This document shows, one piece after another, positions 52,995-63,524 of a stretch of 64,000 nt of DNA. Numbering within the stretch: position 1 is the first letter of the stretch; each line of letters opens with the position of its first letter. The stretch comes from Symbiodinium natans. Taxonomy: Eukaryota > Sar > Dinophyceae > Suessiales > Symbiodiniaceae. The notes under the pieces are model-generated. The model searched no databases. It worked only from the letters and a program-made list of their open reading frames with translations, and was not told the origin of the DNA. The translations under genes and the position numbers were made by a program. The stretch is from NCBI GenBank assembly GCA_905221605.1, contig CAJNDS010002192.1, positions 449,501-513,500 on the forward strand. The letters run 5' to 3'.

Positions 52995-55302
52995 ATGGGT
53001 GCGCCTGTGTGCATGTGGCTGGTGCTGATGACGGCTGCCCCAGCAGAGGCGAAGCAAGTACTGGTGACCGGAGGCGTTCTAAGAAGTCATCATTTGGCAG
53101 TGGTGCCTGTGGTGGAGGGCTTGCTGGAACGAGGTCACAACGTGACCTTTGCTCTTCCAAACACCAGCGAAGCCCGCGGTTGGTTTCCAAAGGGCATTGG
53201 CGGCGCAAACTTGGTATACATGGGAGACGAATCGGCATCCGTGTCAAGCGTGAAATTCCCAGACATGAAAAACCTTCGCTGGCACGAACGCATCCCTGTG
53301 TGGGGCCGTATGATCTGGAATGGAAGGTCCTTGCTGGAGAGGCCCCTCGTTTCGATGCTGGATGATTTCCGCGGACTGCTGGAGCAAAACAAGTTTGATG
53401 CTGCCTTCTCCTCAGCCATGTCGATTAGCTGCAACGCCGCACTGAAGAGTTCCTCTTTGCCGTGGGTAGGTTTCGTCAGCCTACCTCCCATCCCCCAGAT
53501 GGTGCTCAGCGACACCGAGGAGGTTTGCAAGTATCCCAACTTCTGGAATCCCCGGTCGGTACCGGACCTGCAGTCTTCCCTACTGAAGCGTGCGCAGAAC
53601 CGTGTGGAGTGCATGATGCAGCGGGCCTTCTTTCACGTCGGCTTCTTGGTGATCAACTCCCTTCTGCAGGGCAAGGGCCTGGAGCCCGCCAAGGACTTCA
53701 CCAACCTTTTCTTGGCTGCACCTTGTTGGCAAGCTGGGGGCCGTGCACCCGACATTGCTTTGAGATCGCTAGGAGCCACACCCAACCCATGGACAGGCAT
53801 TTTCCGGTCCCGGAGCCCTGCCAGAAATCAACCGTAACATGAGGCATTGACCCTCTATAAGCCTACACCTCTCATAATCCTAAAACCTGCGTTCGGAAAA
53901 CCTTCGCTGAGGCACGCATCAACGTGCTCCTGGGCGGGCCGCCGCTTTCCCTGCCCATCAAGCTGCCACAGAGCGTGCACGTTGTGGCTTTGATGTCGCA
54001 CAGGCAACCTGAAATAATGCTTGCTGCACCCTAAACATCCCTAAACCCTACACCCTAAACCCTGATGACACAGCGATGAGGCAGCTAAGGTCGGGACAGT
54101 GGAGAGGCCTCGGCCACGAAGCCTGCCGACAGCCCTCGGTCGATGGTTGGATGGCGCCAGCGCAGCACCCGCGCCAGTCATCTACATGTCCATGGGAACC
54201 AAGTATGAATCTGGGCTCCTACTATGGGCTGCGGCGTGTTGTTTTAGGTATCATGCTTAAAAGGACTCGGGAATACAGGAATCCTTATGATAAGTTTGGA
54301 AAAGCTGAATCTGAATCATGTACCAGCAACCCAGGAGTTTACCGAGTCCACGTGCTCGAACTTCGTTGCAGTCCTCCAGGCCCTGATGTCCAGCGGCTTC
54401 CGCATCCTCTGGGCCTTGCGTGCCGCGCAGCAAACGGCCTTCCAGCACCTGCTTCTGGGTTGCTGAAGGGCTTAGGCTAAGGTGCCATGGTATGGGCTTG
54501 TAGGAGTTCCCAAGCTTTTTCCCCTTTAAGATTGATACCTGACATCTTGTGGTTTCCGTTTGATGTTCATTTCGTTTAAGTGCTTCAACAACGACCCAGG
54601 CTCCCGCCCGGAGGCGAGAAACTTCTGATCGAGGAATTCACGCCGCAGCCCGAGGTGCTCGCTCACCCGGCGGTCAAGGTCTTCTTATCTCATTGCGGAT
54701 GCTGGGCTTCAGCTGAAGGGTTTGCTTTAAATCCCGGCCAAAATGGTCTTCGTATGATCCTGGTAAATATAGTCCTTACTGGTTAAGTATACTATGGTAA
54801 CAAACCAGGATGGGGCGGTGTCACGGACACTTTGGCGGCAGGTGTGCCGGTGCTGGCGTACCCTTCCTTCGTGGACCAGCTGGACAATGCCCAGCGCCTT
54901 GTTGAGGTTGGCGCCGCGGTACTGGTGCTTCCAGACTTCTCCAATCTGGTGCAAGCGGCGAAGGCGGTGCTCGGAAACGCCAGCTTCGTTGAGGCGACGC
55001 GCGCAGCAGCTTCGGATCTGCAGAGATACGGCGGCCTCGAGCGCACCCTTGACCTGGTGGAAGAAGTCGCGGAGGGCCGCTTTCCGGACATGTTGCCCCA
55101 TGCAAAAGCAAAGATGAGCGAGCTGGACCCGCTGTTTCTCAGAGACCATGGGCCAGAGAAGGCCCTAAGCATGTGTTTTGCACTGCTAGTGTTCCTCTCC
55201 CTGTCGTGCTGCTGCGGCCTCTCGATTCGTTGCTGCTTCCGGTGCTGCTGCGCAAGCACCAGAGCAGCCACAACGGGCGGCAAGAAGGTGAAGGACCAGT
55301 AG
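52995..55302 (+). CDS. UDP-glycosyltransferase (GT1/UGT type), six exons, ER membrane
   Basis: Exons 52995-53717, 53912-54003, 54074-54206, 54335-54450, 54600-54697 and 54809-55302 join in phase to 551 residues, close to the usual UGT length. Start: ATG in GCCATGG followed by a signal peptide (residues 1-19, ending PAEA), preferred over an in-frame ATG 84 nt upstream. The N-terminal half (KQVLVTGGVLRSHH, GLLERGHNVTFALP) matches the acceptor-binding lobe. The C-terminal half has VIYMSMGTKY (307-316), an HCGW motif (386-389) and PSFVDQLDN, the UDP-sugar-binding signature. Residues 509-528 form a membrane helix, then a Cys-rich stretch and a tail ending KVKDQ, which fits the KxKxx ER-retrieval pattern. 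It should transfer a sugar from a UDP-sugar to a small lipophilic acceptor in the ER; the acceptor is unknown. Donors are GC, GC, GA, GC and GA; acceptors are all AG. Confidence 0.88.
53718..53911 (+). other. UGT intron 1, GC donor
   Basis: It starts GCACCTTG and ends CGCTGAG. The next exon also starts GCAC. The join gives NLFLAARINVLLGG, which fits the UGT family. It contains ATAATCCTAAAACC near its 3' end. Confidence 0.7.
54004..54073 (+). other. UGT intron 2, 70 nt, with CCCTAAA units
   Basis: It starts GCAACC and ends GACACAG, with about four CCCTAAA-type units at 54029-54064. CACAG is present at both exon-intron boundaries (53999-54003 and 54069-54073). Family homology on both sides fixes this intron, making it the best-anchored telomere-repeat intron here. 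Confidence 0.75.
54207..54808 (+). other. UGT introns 3-5 (GA, GC, GA donors)
   Basis: Intron 3 is 54207-54334 (GAATCT..CCCAG), intron 4 is 54451-54599 (GCTTCT..CCCAG) and intron 5 is 54698-54808 (GATGCT..ACCAG). In each, the first 2-4 intron bases (GA, GCT, GATG) are repeated as the first bases of the next exon. None carries perfect telomere repeats. Confidence 0.7.
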
Positions 55303-55309
55303 CAAAGCA

Positions 55310-57140
55310 TGCAGAAGTCTATTTCCGACGCACTTGCGGACCACCGCTGTTGAAAGTTAGCTTTCTTACTTATTCCAACTTTGCTGCTAACGTCACATGT
55401 AAGCCATCATCGCCGCGTGGAACGGTGTATTCATCATCGCCTCGTTGAGCGGTGTCAAAATGACCTGAGAGGTGCCTGGTGGGTTTTAGGGCACACAGTT
55501 GTATTTCAAACAAGCCCTTCCAGGAGGAATAGAGCCACACAAGATTGCAGACACTGCTTGCTGCTTTCGGATTTTTGAGAGGTCAAGATAGCATTCATCT
55601 AGCGTTGCAGGAATCTAAGTCATGTCAGTCTGTCAGTGGGCCATCCTTGAGCTTGGGTAGAATGGGCCCCTTCGCACATCGATTTATTTGGGCTGTCCTC
55701 AGCCACACCCGAAACTCCCCAAGGTATCACCCCAGCCTCAAGCTAAGGCTGATTCGTGCTCTTGCAGCGGCGGCTCCTAGGTTGCAGAAGGGTCCTTACA
55801 CCAAGAGATGTTAACCTGATGTAGGTCAACGGCTCAATGTGGGGTATCCTGGCATCCTTCTGTGAAAGTCCCCGAGTCTGGGGAGAGGTCTCAAGCTCCA
55901 CAGTCCCAAGCAAACTTGTTCAGCGCCCGAACTTTCGAGCTGTTTTAGAGCTTGGGGTTTTGAAAGGGATAAAAAACGGTTGGCCCTTGCTGCTTCACAT
56001 GGTACCAAGCCAATGGTACCAAGCCTTGGCAGCCCCGAGGAAGCAGATGGAGCAGCTGCCATGTCGGTCCAGGACGGGAGACGGTGGCAGCTTTTAGGGC
56101 AGTCGTGGTGGCTCGGAAGCGGCTTCGACGTGTGTTAGCCAGGATCTTTTTCTTGTGGAAGCTGGCGGCATGATGCAAGAGGGTTTGGGCGACCAGTGCC
56201 ACACTGAAACAGGACCTTCTCGCAGCTCGGCGGCAGCGGCTTCTACAGTGCAGCCACGCCGCGTGCCTGAAACTGCTGTCGCGTTTGAAGCCTCCCCCCA
56301 TTGCGGATAATGATCCCTACCAATCGACTCTGCAAGGGTGGCACAACTACAACAGCAACTGCATGGACCATGTGCCACTAGACACCTCCCCTTCTACTAG
56401 ACTTAGCAAAGACACTCCAGCAGAGAGAAGGCTGAAGTCGCCGAGGAGCTCGTGTGCCTCGGAGGTCTTGCTGAGGTTTAAGAGAGGCTTTGGCCTTGTT
56501 CGTTTTTGGCTGGTGTTCTTGTCATGGGATTTCGGCTTCGGACTCGAGGTCGCGCTGAGAGGCGTAGAGCGCACTTAGGTAAATGATAGGAAGGAAGAGA
56601 GAGAGAGAGAGAGAGAGAGAGCAAACAAAAAAAGCAAAGTGTCTCACAAAGGGACCGAACCGCCAGAGCACGCCCTCCTATGTGCAGAGGAAGGAATGAA
56701 GCAAGGAAGGAAGAGTGACGTGTGAAGGGGCACATCTGGAGGTCTGTAGGGGCCTCAGCCCTTCCAGAAGAAGAGTGGCTGTTTTTTTTTTGCGGGCAGA
56801 GGGCAAGCCGGTGGAGAGATGAACAGTATTAGTGTTGAGGTTTCAGGAGTATAGGGTTCAGGGATGTACATCTGACCCGGCTGGTTTCTTAGAGACCTGG
56901 ATGCAAAAGAGTTCAGGGATGTTCAGGGTATGTTTAAGGAGTCATGGGGCCGAGGTGGGGCTTCCTGGAGGCCTGCATGATGGGCGGAGCAGGTGGCAAG
57001 GAGCTCCGGGCGGTTCGAGCTGTTGCTTCGTGATTTTGCTTTGCCATTTCTTGGGTCGGGGGGGGGGGGGGGGGATTCTGGGAAGGCTAGGAAGGAGGAT
57101 CATATGCCGAGTGCTCTGAGATGGAGCTAAACACGCCTTC
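55310..57140. other. no gene recognised
   Basis: A (GA)n run lies at 56589-56621 and G-runs at 57056-57074. No convincing frames. Confidence 0.4.
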
Positions 57141-57148
57141 GACTTGTG

Positions 57149-58087
57149 ATGCAAACCCTGGTCGCCCAAAGCTGTGAAGCCAAAGCCTCACGGTGCCTCA
57201 TCATTGCTCCACCCTCAGAGGACTTCTCCCTCCTGGAGGGTGCCCCAGTGCTGCGGGGGGCGCCGGCACCTGGCCGCATGCCGGCTCCAGTGGAGACGGT
57301 GAGGACACCGGGGGTTTGGGGCAGGGGGTTGCTGGGCAGCCATGGAGTTTGAGTAGGGCTGAGGGCCAAAGCAGGGGAGTGCAACACGTAGTCATCCTCA
57401 GGCCGATAAGGAGTTGGGATCTGCCCCCAGTCATCGCTTCAAGAATGCAGATCCAGGCAAGAAAGTACCAGAATCTGGCGACTCCAGGTAAGTTGTGAAA
57501 CCAGGGCTTAGCGCAATAGCAGCCGTTCGGTGAGGAAAGCAGTCATGGAGACATTGACTTTCCTCGAGGTGAGGAAGGTGGGCCCTGGCTCTAACAGGGT
57601 TCTTGGGCTTGAGGGCCTCGACATGAATAAGTTGCTCGATGCACTTTGTCTACCTGGCGGACAACTGCGTGATAGATAGGTTAGGACATAAGTATAGGTG
57701 TCTGCCTGATCGTCGTGGCTCCCAACAGAGGTTTCAGAACCGCGGTCGCGCCTTCAGGTCGGTTTAAGAGGCGGTGTGAGGGTTTGCATCTGTATGGGAG
57801 ATATAGGTGTTAGGCTGTTAAGCTTTAGGCTTCGGCGCCCCCCACCCACCCACACCACCCCTCCATCCCTACCCACCATCTCATGTGCGTTTCAAGTGGA
57901 TTTCGGATCTGCAATCCGCAAGCTCCCCCCCCCCCAAAAAAATAGGTGCCCTGTGCCTTTCCAGGCAGCGGCAGGCCATGATGGCCAGGCGGTGGCAGCA
58001 CTGGAGACTGGGTTCTGGTTGTATTTTGAGGCCTTGCGGTTGAGGAGGGGTGTGAAAGCACCAGTACTTCAGGCTGAACTCAGATGA
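57149..58087 (+). CDS. five-exon gene for an unknown 118-residue protein
   Basis: Exons 57149-57298, 57444-57487, 57543-57568, 57897-57910 and 57965-58087 join in phase to 357 nt including a TGA at 58085-58087. If the ATG at 57149 is the start, the protein has 118 residues. It reads MQTLVAQSCEAKASRCLIIA, PPSEDFSLLEGAPVLRG, a Pro/Ala linker, NADPGKKVPESGDSSHG, DIDFPRVDFGSAAAGHDG and a C-terminal helix QAVAALETGFWLYFEALRL. Donors are GTGAGG, GTAAGT, GTGAGG and GCAATC. The fourth exon is only 14 nt. No telomere repeats occur in its introns. The first exon could also be internal. No family was recognised. Confidence 0.5.
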
Positions 58088-58089
58088 AC

Positions 58090-58660
58090 ATGCAGAGCCA
58101 AACCTCAACGACCCAGGAGAGAGCCGAGCTGGCAGCAGTGAGTTGTCCCCTGGCAGGAGTTTCGGGGATCGGGTTTAGGGTTTAGAGGTTTCAGAGTGCC
58201 AGCTGACGTTCAGAGAGTGGGTTCAAATCAAGAGGTTTCAGAGTCACAGTTGCGCTGACGGACTCATTTTCGCAGACTGGGTTGTGCAGGTTCAGTTTTT
58301 GCCAACTTCCAGGGATGCGGGATCCGGGATCTCAAACAGTGCCCCGATGAAGCTGTACACACACCCTAATGTTGGTGCCTACACTCATGCAGCATAAACT
58401 GCTTTGTAGTCTCCAGCATGCTATCTGCACAGGCATACATGAACGATACATGAAAGTGCACGATGTCACAGCACGCGGGTTGCGAATGCGGAGTGACGAC
58501 CTCCAGGGATTCATGTCTGCCAAGCTCAACTCTGCGCCACTTCGCATTCGGCCTGCGCTATTTTGGCTCACAAGACTCACGCTGCCCTCTGCTTCATATT
58601 GCCTGGCCAACCTTTGGCCTTGGCCAAAAGCGCTACTACCAAAAGGCCGAGGTATAAGCA
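58090..58660. other. no gene recognised
   Basis: GAGGTTTCAGAGT is repeated near 58176 and 58232. Otherwise unremarkable. Confidence 0.35.
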
Positions 58661-58669
58661 CACCCTGTA

Positions 58670-58773
58670 TGGGGGTTTAGGAAACTCGGGGACCCTAGAA
58701 TCGACCCCCAAATGCTAGGATCCCCTTAAAAGAAGGACCCTGATGAGGTACCCCCGAATTTCGGAAACCCCCA
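58670..58773. mobile_element. MITE-like element, family A, best-preserved copy, TA flanks
   Basis: Starts TGGGGGTTTAGGAAACTCGG and ends CGGAAACCCCCA; the ends are inverted over about 25 bp with a few mismatches. It is flanked by TA on both sides, as expected of a TA-target (Tc1/mariner-type) non-autonomous element. Relatives are at 2375-2476, 8240-8322, 24968-25078 and 30239-30335. Confidence 0.7.
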
Positions 58774-58929
58774 TATAGACTCAGACCCACAACATGGGTC
58801 TCTTGAACTTAGGAGCCTCAAAAAGGGGCTCAAGGAGTGACCCTGTTAGGGACCTCAGGGGGTTATTTGGGGGTTGTTTAGATAGGGGAATAAGATTAAG
58901 GGTCCCTTTCTAGGGCGTCCCTCCGAATG

Positions 58930-60043
58930 CCCTTAAGATCCGGAGGTGTGGATATTCGATCCCTTCTTAATGTCATGGTATGCCACCCGCGAAACCACAC
59001 ATTCTCTGTGACACCCGGCCAGCAATGCAGGCGGTGGCACACACTTGTGATGACCAGGCCCGTCTTCGGCAAAGTCTGTGGACATGTTGCTGAGACTTTG
59101 AGGTTTCAGGGTTTTCTTGATATAGTATCAGTGCAGACTAAAGATTAGAGACTTCCAGGCTTAGATCGGAGAGTGGATCCGCGAATGTGAGCAGCTGGGA
59201 AGCATCTGGGACAAAGCCGCAGTTGCGGTGGACTGAGGCCGAGGAGAGTGTTCTAGAAATCTCAGACAATACTCTGAGATTGGCGACAAGTGCAAGCAGT
59301 TGCCCCACTTAAGTAGCGGCCACATTGCTCCTGACTCCCGGATTTCCCAAGGTCAAAGATGCCCACAGGGCCAGGTCCAGCCCCAAACCACGCACGCCTT
59401 CATCTGCCTCACACCAGGAAAGAAAAGTTGGCACGGGATCCCTGAGCATCAGAACATTTTGCCCTAAATTCTCCATGGTTCTCTATGCCTTGCGTGCCAA
59501 CACACACAAAGCAGCACGCATGAGTGACTCCTGTGTTTAGAGGATGGTGTGGAGCCCGCCTGAAGCAGGCTGCCTGCATCTCTCGCCGTTTTGGTGGCCT
59601 GCGCCTGAGGAAGTATCACGCAGACTCTTGTTATGCTAATGACAGGAAGTTGTTCAGTCTTGCAGCTTTTGAGTCTTGAAGCAGAGGAGGGATGCACATG
59701 TTGTCTACAGGAAAGAGGAAGAAGACAAGCCCTGATGTTTGGCCTCACGAGCCACGAAAAAAAAGCGCTAGGCCCTTTGGGAACATTGTATGTTTCCCTT
59801 ACTGGGTTTAAGAGGCTCACATCTCGGAATCTATTTTCGGAAGGTTTTTGTGCCATCCTCGAAAAGGTTGGACCATTGCTTCTGCTTGCGTCTAGGCCAT
59901 CGCTGCAGATGTTTTCGCACACTCGGAGGACGGGTTGGGGGGGGCCCAAGGTTGAAAAAAAACAGCTCCAAAAGGGTCTTAGGGTTTAGAGATGTTTAGA
60001 GTTTTAGGGTTTAGTTTCTTTTTTCTTTTCTTTTTGTTTTTTT

Positions 60044-60074
<31 letters not shown>

Positions 60075-60220
60075 TGGGGGGTGGGGTGTTAGGGTTTAAG
60101 GTTCATATAGGGCCCTACAAGAAGGGTCAAACAGGGTTGTCAACCTCAGGCCCCCACAACTTTCTGAAGGCGCCCGACACGCTTGGAGCCCCTCATGGGT
60201 CTCAACAAAACCAGGACCAC
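58930..60220. other. no gene recognised; homopolymer tract
   Basis: 60019-60090 is a T-run followed by a G-run of about 20, with TTTAGGG units on either side (59983-60015 and 60089). Confidence 0.5.
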
Positions 60221-60228
60221 TCAAAGTC

Positions 60229-60300
60229 CTAAACCCTAAACCCTGAACAGTCTTTAGGGTTTAGGGTTTAGGCTTTAGGGTTTAGGGTTTAGGGTCTGTT
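60229..60300. repeat. facing CCCTAAA and TTTAGGG units
   Basis: Two CCCTAAA units (60229-60246) face seven TTTAGGG-type units (60252-60297) across a few bases, forming a potential hairpin. Confidence 0.85.
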
Positions 60301-60417
60301 TAGCTGGGGGGCAACAATGACCCTAATGAAAGCCTCCCCACCTCCAGGAGCCCCGAATTCTCGCAGACGACAGCGAGTGTGTCTCCGAGAAAGCCCCATG
60401 GCCTGGAAGACACACGG

Positions 60418-60490
60418 GTTTAGGGTTTAGGGTTTAGGGTTTAGGGTTTAGGGTTTAGGGTTTAGGGTTTAGGGTTTAGGGTTTAGGGTT
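60418..60490. repeat. TTTAGGG array
   Basis: Ten perfect TTTAGGG units in a row. Confidence 0.97.
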
Positions 60491-60499
60491 CCCTTGCAG

Positions 60500-61330
60500 C
60501 CTCCAAAGTCCGTTGCTCAAAAGGGTTTAAGGGAACTGGGAAGGCAAACAGGCATCCGGTTCCAAGTTGCTGGCCGCGGCGGGGCTTTCAGGGTCTTGAT
60601 TGGGGGCTTGTACTATGGGGATTGACTCGCTCAGGTTGTTCTGGCGCATGGGCTTGACGCTTGCAGAGCTTTGTGGGATTGTTGGATGGGGCAGGGTGTG
60701 CAAAAGAGGCCTTTGAGAGTGGTGTCTGTCTCCTCAGAAGTCACGCTCGCGGCACATTAGCCGTCAGAAAGTGGTGGAATAGCGAAGAGCCCTTTTACGA
60801 CGTGTTAAAAGCCACGTTATAATGCGTCTTTTACCTACAGCTTTGAAGCGGGGGGGAAATGGGCCCCATTAAAGTATGAGAAGTATGAGAATACATGCCC
60901 TTAAATTCAGTAGGGCAAAAGCCCCGTAGAAAAAAGTACATTTACTAGTTAGTAGGGTTTTTGCGTGAACAAAGTGAACAACAAAACCGCGCACTAAAAG
61001 ACCCCACACGATTATGATTACTGCGCGTGCGTGAACTTGCCGGAGTAGTACGAAGAATATTCGGGCTTGTGCGCGTACCGTAACCTATCTCTAGCGCCTG
61101 TCAACGGTTGATCTGCACCCATCACACCTTGAGACCCAACCTCTGTTTCCAAGCTTATTTCCAAGCTTTGCTACGAACCGGTCCCTGAATGATTTCCTCT
61201 TCCAAAAACCTGTCTCATTCACCCTTATAGCCGTGAGTTAGAGAACGTAACGTCCTGTGTGACCATCATGTCCGATTGTTACATGGACTTGTCCCGGAGC
61301 TTCTCTCTCCAACAACAACCACCTCACAAG
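60500..61330. other. no gene recognised; lower-GC stretch
   Basis: 60770-61320 is less GC-rich than its surroundings and has no convincing frames. Confidence 0.4.
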
Positions 61331-61355
61331 ACTAACCCTAAACCCTAAACCCTAG

Positions 61356-61490
61356 TCACTTGCACCGGCAGCACAAGGATGGCTGCACCCTGGTCGCCCT
61401 CCAGCGCGGCGCATTGAAAAGGATCACCGGGGAAGATAGGGCCGTGAGACCGTCTGACTCCGTGGCCTGTGGGCCTATGGGATTCGAAAA
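61356..61490 (+). CDS. candidate exon after CCCTAAA units
   Basis: Three CCCTA(AA) units run into the AG at 61354-61355. The frame reads HLHRQHKDGCTLVALQRG then ALKRITGEDRAV and further. Another frame continues with WLHLRCEGKTFWLALCRDG to a TAG near 61580. The boundaries and join are uncertain. Confidence 0.25.
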
Positions 61491-62825
61491 CTCTTAAAGC
61501 TGAACAGTGTGGGCTGGTTGCACCTGCGGTGCGAAGGCAAGACGTTTTGGCTCGCCCTGTGCCGCGACGGCTACGTATAGCGGCCCTTATCCAACTGTTA
61601 CGTGAGCTGAAGCCGAAGGAGCCGCTCGAGATATGTTGACCGATGGCCGAACTAGCATGAAACTTAAAGACTCTTTAAAGAATGAGGGTCCGGAGTTCCT
61701 GGCTTCTTGGCATTTTCTTGCGCGTGATTTTGCGAAGGATGGTCGCAACTTGCCGCAACTCCATATTCCCAGTTTCTGCTCCAAGAGAAATACTGTTTAT
61801 CGCAAGGCCGCATTGCCTGAGAATGACCAAATTCGCTGCACTATCTGTTGCGTACCGATGGCACAACTCGTATCCGCCTTGGTTATAACAATCGGAATCT
61901 GATGCCACATGCATTTGGACAAGTCGGCGCGCTTGCTTTCACGCAGCATCTAGGAGTGTCCGAGTCTTTACACGAGCACAACATGCGGCACTCCCGAAGC
62001 GCCACCTTCATATGCCCGGAAACAATGCGTCAGCTAGCGACAGGTAGCGGTTGCTCTCAAGCAGCTGGCTAAAAGCCCTCTGCCTCTCCAACGATGAACG
62101 CCCCCGACCCTCTACTGTGAGGAGCAGTGGGAAGGAAGAGAGCCTGCCTCGCTCCGATTCTCAGCTGCAAGATTCACAAGCTGCAGCTCTGGCGACTGGT
62201 GGTTTTGGAGAACTCCCCTTGCTGCTGTTCGGCTTGCTGAGGATCTCGGGACTTGGTTTCGGAGTGCCGACATGTGCACCCATTTATAGAACTCTGCTGT
62301 TGCTGCAGCTTCGGGACATCTGACGCTGACTTCAATGAAGCGAGAAGACATGCGCGTGTTTAAGGCTAAGGGCTCTCTGGGGCTTTGACTTGGAGTGCTT
62401 TCAGTCATCCCTGATACCATGATACCAGATGTCCTGGAAACTTTGCTTCCTCAGTGTGGGTTAGAAAGCCGAAGTACATGTCCCACATAAACAGTTTAAA
62501 CGATTCCCAGGATCGTCCCACGAAGTCCTTCACTAGCGCCTACAAGCGCCCGAAAAACATGGCCGACGTGGCAAGTTCGATTCTTGGGTCTGTTTGGCTT
62601 TGTTTGGGCCTTAAGGGCTTTGCTTGGAGGCGGCGGTTGGCACTACTAGGCTTTGTGCCTTGAAAGGGTTTGGGGTCAAAGTTGGTTCAATGTCTAAGGG
62701 GTCCAGGGATCAGGGCTTTGGGTTTTTTTCTGGTCTATGGAAGTTTGTAGGTCGGCACTTTCTCACTGAACTCGTTGATTGGTTTGGCCCCTTGGGCAGC
62801 TAGCTCTTGATGGTAGTTTCCAGGG

Positions 62826-63476
62826 GTGTGGTGGGTGGAGTCGAGAGGCTCTCAGCTTTCTCTCTTCCCGGCTTGGTCTTCGCAAACAGGGTTCCTACCC
62901 GCGGGGGATTGCAGGGAAACACGTTCAGTGGCCTTCCCGTCGAGAAGCTTGCCCCAAGTGAAAGCCGCCAGCAAAGTGTTCCAACAACATTCGCCGCTCG
63001 CCCCAGAAAAAGTGGAAATCCTCGTTGAGCAGCAAACCCGATTGGCCTGGAAACTGAATTCGCCGCTTGCGCCAAGGAGTTTCATCGTGAACAAGGCCCG
63101 GTTCGGGTGCACAAGGGTCTCACGTCTTTCCGTATTGCCCGTGCCGCACAATGGGGGATGCTGGGTTCTATGTGCGGCATGCTGTCCTCGGTGGATGGCT
63201 GCAACACCTACTCTGAGCCTCACTGCGGCAGCACGTCAAAGGCCAGCAGTTTCTGTGCAGCTTGCAGTGGAGCGTTTACTTGCTGAACGCTTCGGAAGGA
63301 CTGCGAGACGCCCCCCTGCAGCGGCCAAGTGCACATTCAGCTGGGAGGTTGCCCGGCTCGTAAGGGTAGCTCCGAGTTCCAAAGTCGAGTCGAGACTCGA
63401 GGAAGAGCGACTTGCACCCCAAGCCCGAAATATGTGTATACATTTGTTGTATGTTTATCTGATTGTATGTTTATAG
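62826..63476 (+). CDS. hypothetical 216-codon ORF
   Basis: It is long for chance in this window. Parts look protein-like (VEILVEQQTRLAWKLNS; QLAVERLLAERFGRTARR), but the N-terminal 35 codons do not, and the end runs into an AT microsatellite (63478-63520). It may contain one or more real exons rather than a single gene. Confidence 0.25.
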   Translation: MWWVESRGSQLSLFPAWSSQTGFLPAGDCRETRSVAFPSRSLPQVKAASKVFQQHSPLAPEKVEILVEQQTRLAWKLNSPLAPRSFIVNKARFGCTRVSRLSVLPVPHNGGCWVLCAACCPRWMAATPTLSLTAAARQRPAVSVQLAVERLLAERFGRTARRPPAAAKCTFSWEVARLVRVAPSSKVESRLEEERLAPQARNMCIHLLYVYLIVCL

Positions 63477-63477
63477 A

Positions 63478-63521
63478 TATATACACATATATACATATAC
63501 ATATATATATATATATACGGT
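63478..63521. repeat. AT-rich microsatellite
   Basis: ATATACACATATATAC followed by a (TA)n run. Confidence 0.85.
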
Positions 63522-63524
63522 CAC

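Noticed and set aside
58560-58570. ATTTTGGCTCA, matching part of the dinoflagellate spliced leader
   Set aside because: An 11-base match to part of a 22-base leader is expected by chance at a fair rate in 64 kb on two strands, and the flanks do not continue the match, so it is not taken as a relict leader.
60418-60490. Perfect TTTAGGG array as a chromosome end
   Set aside because: More than 3 kb of ordinary sequence follows and arrays of both orientations occur throughout, so this is interstitial.
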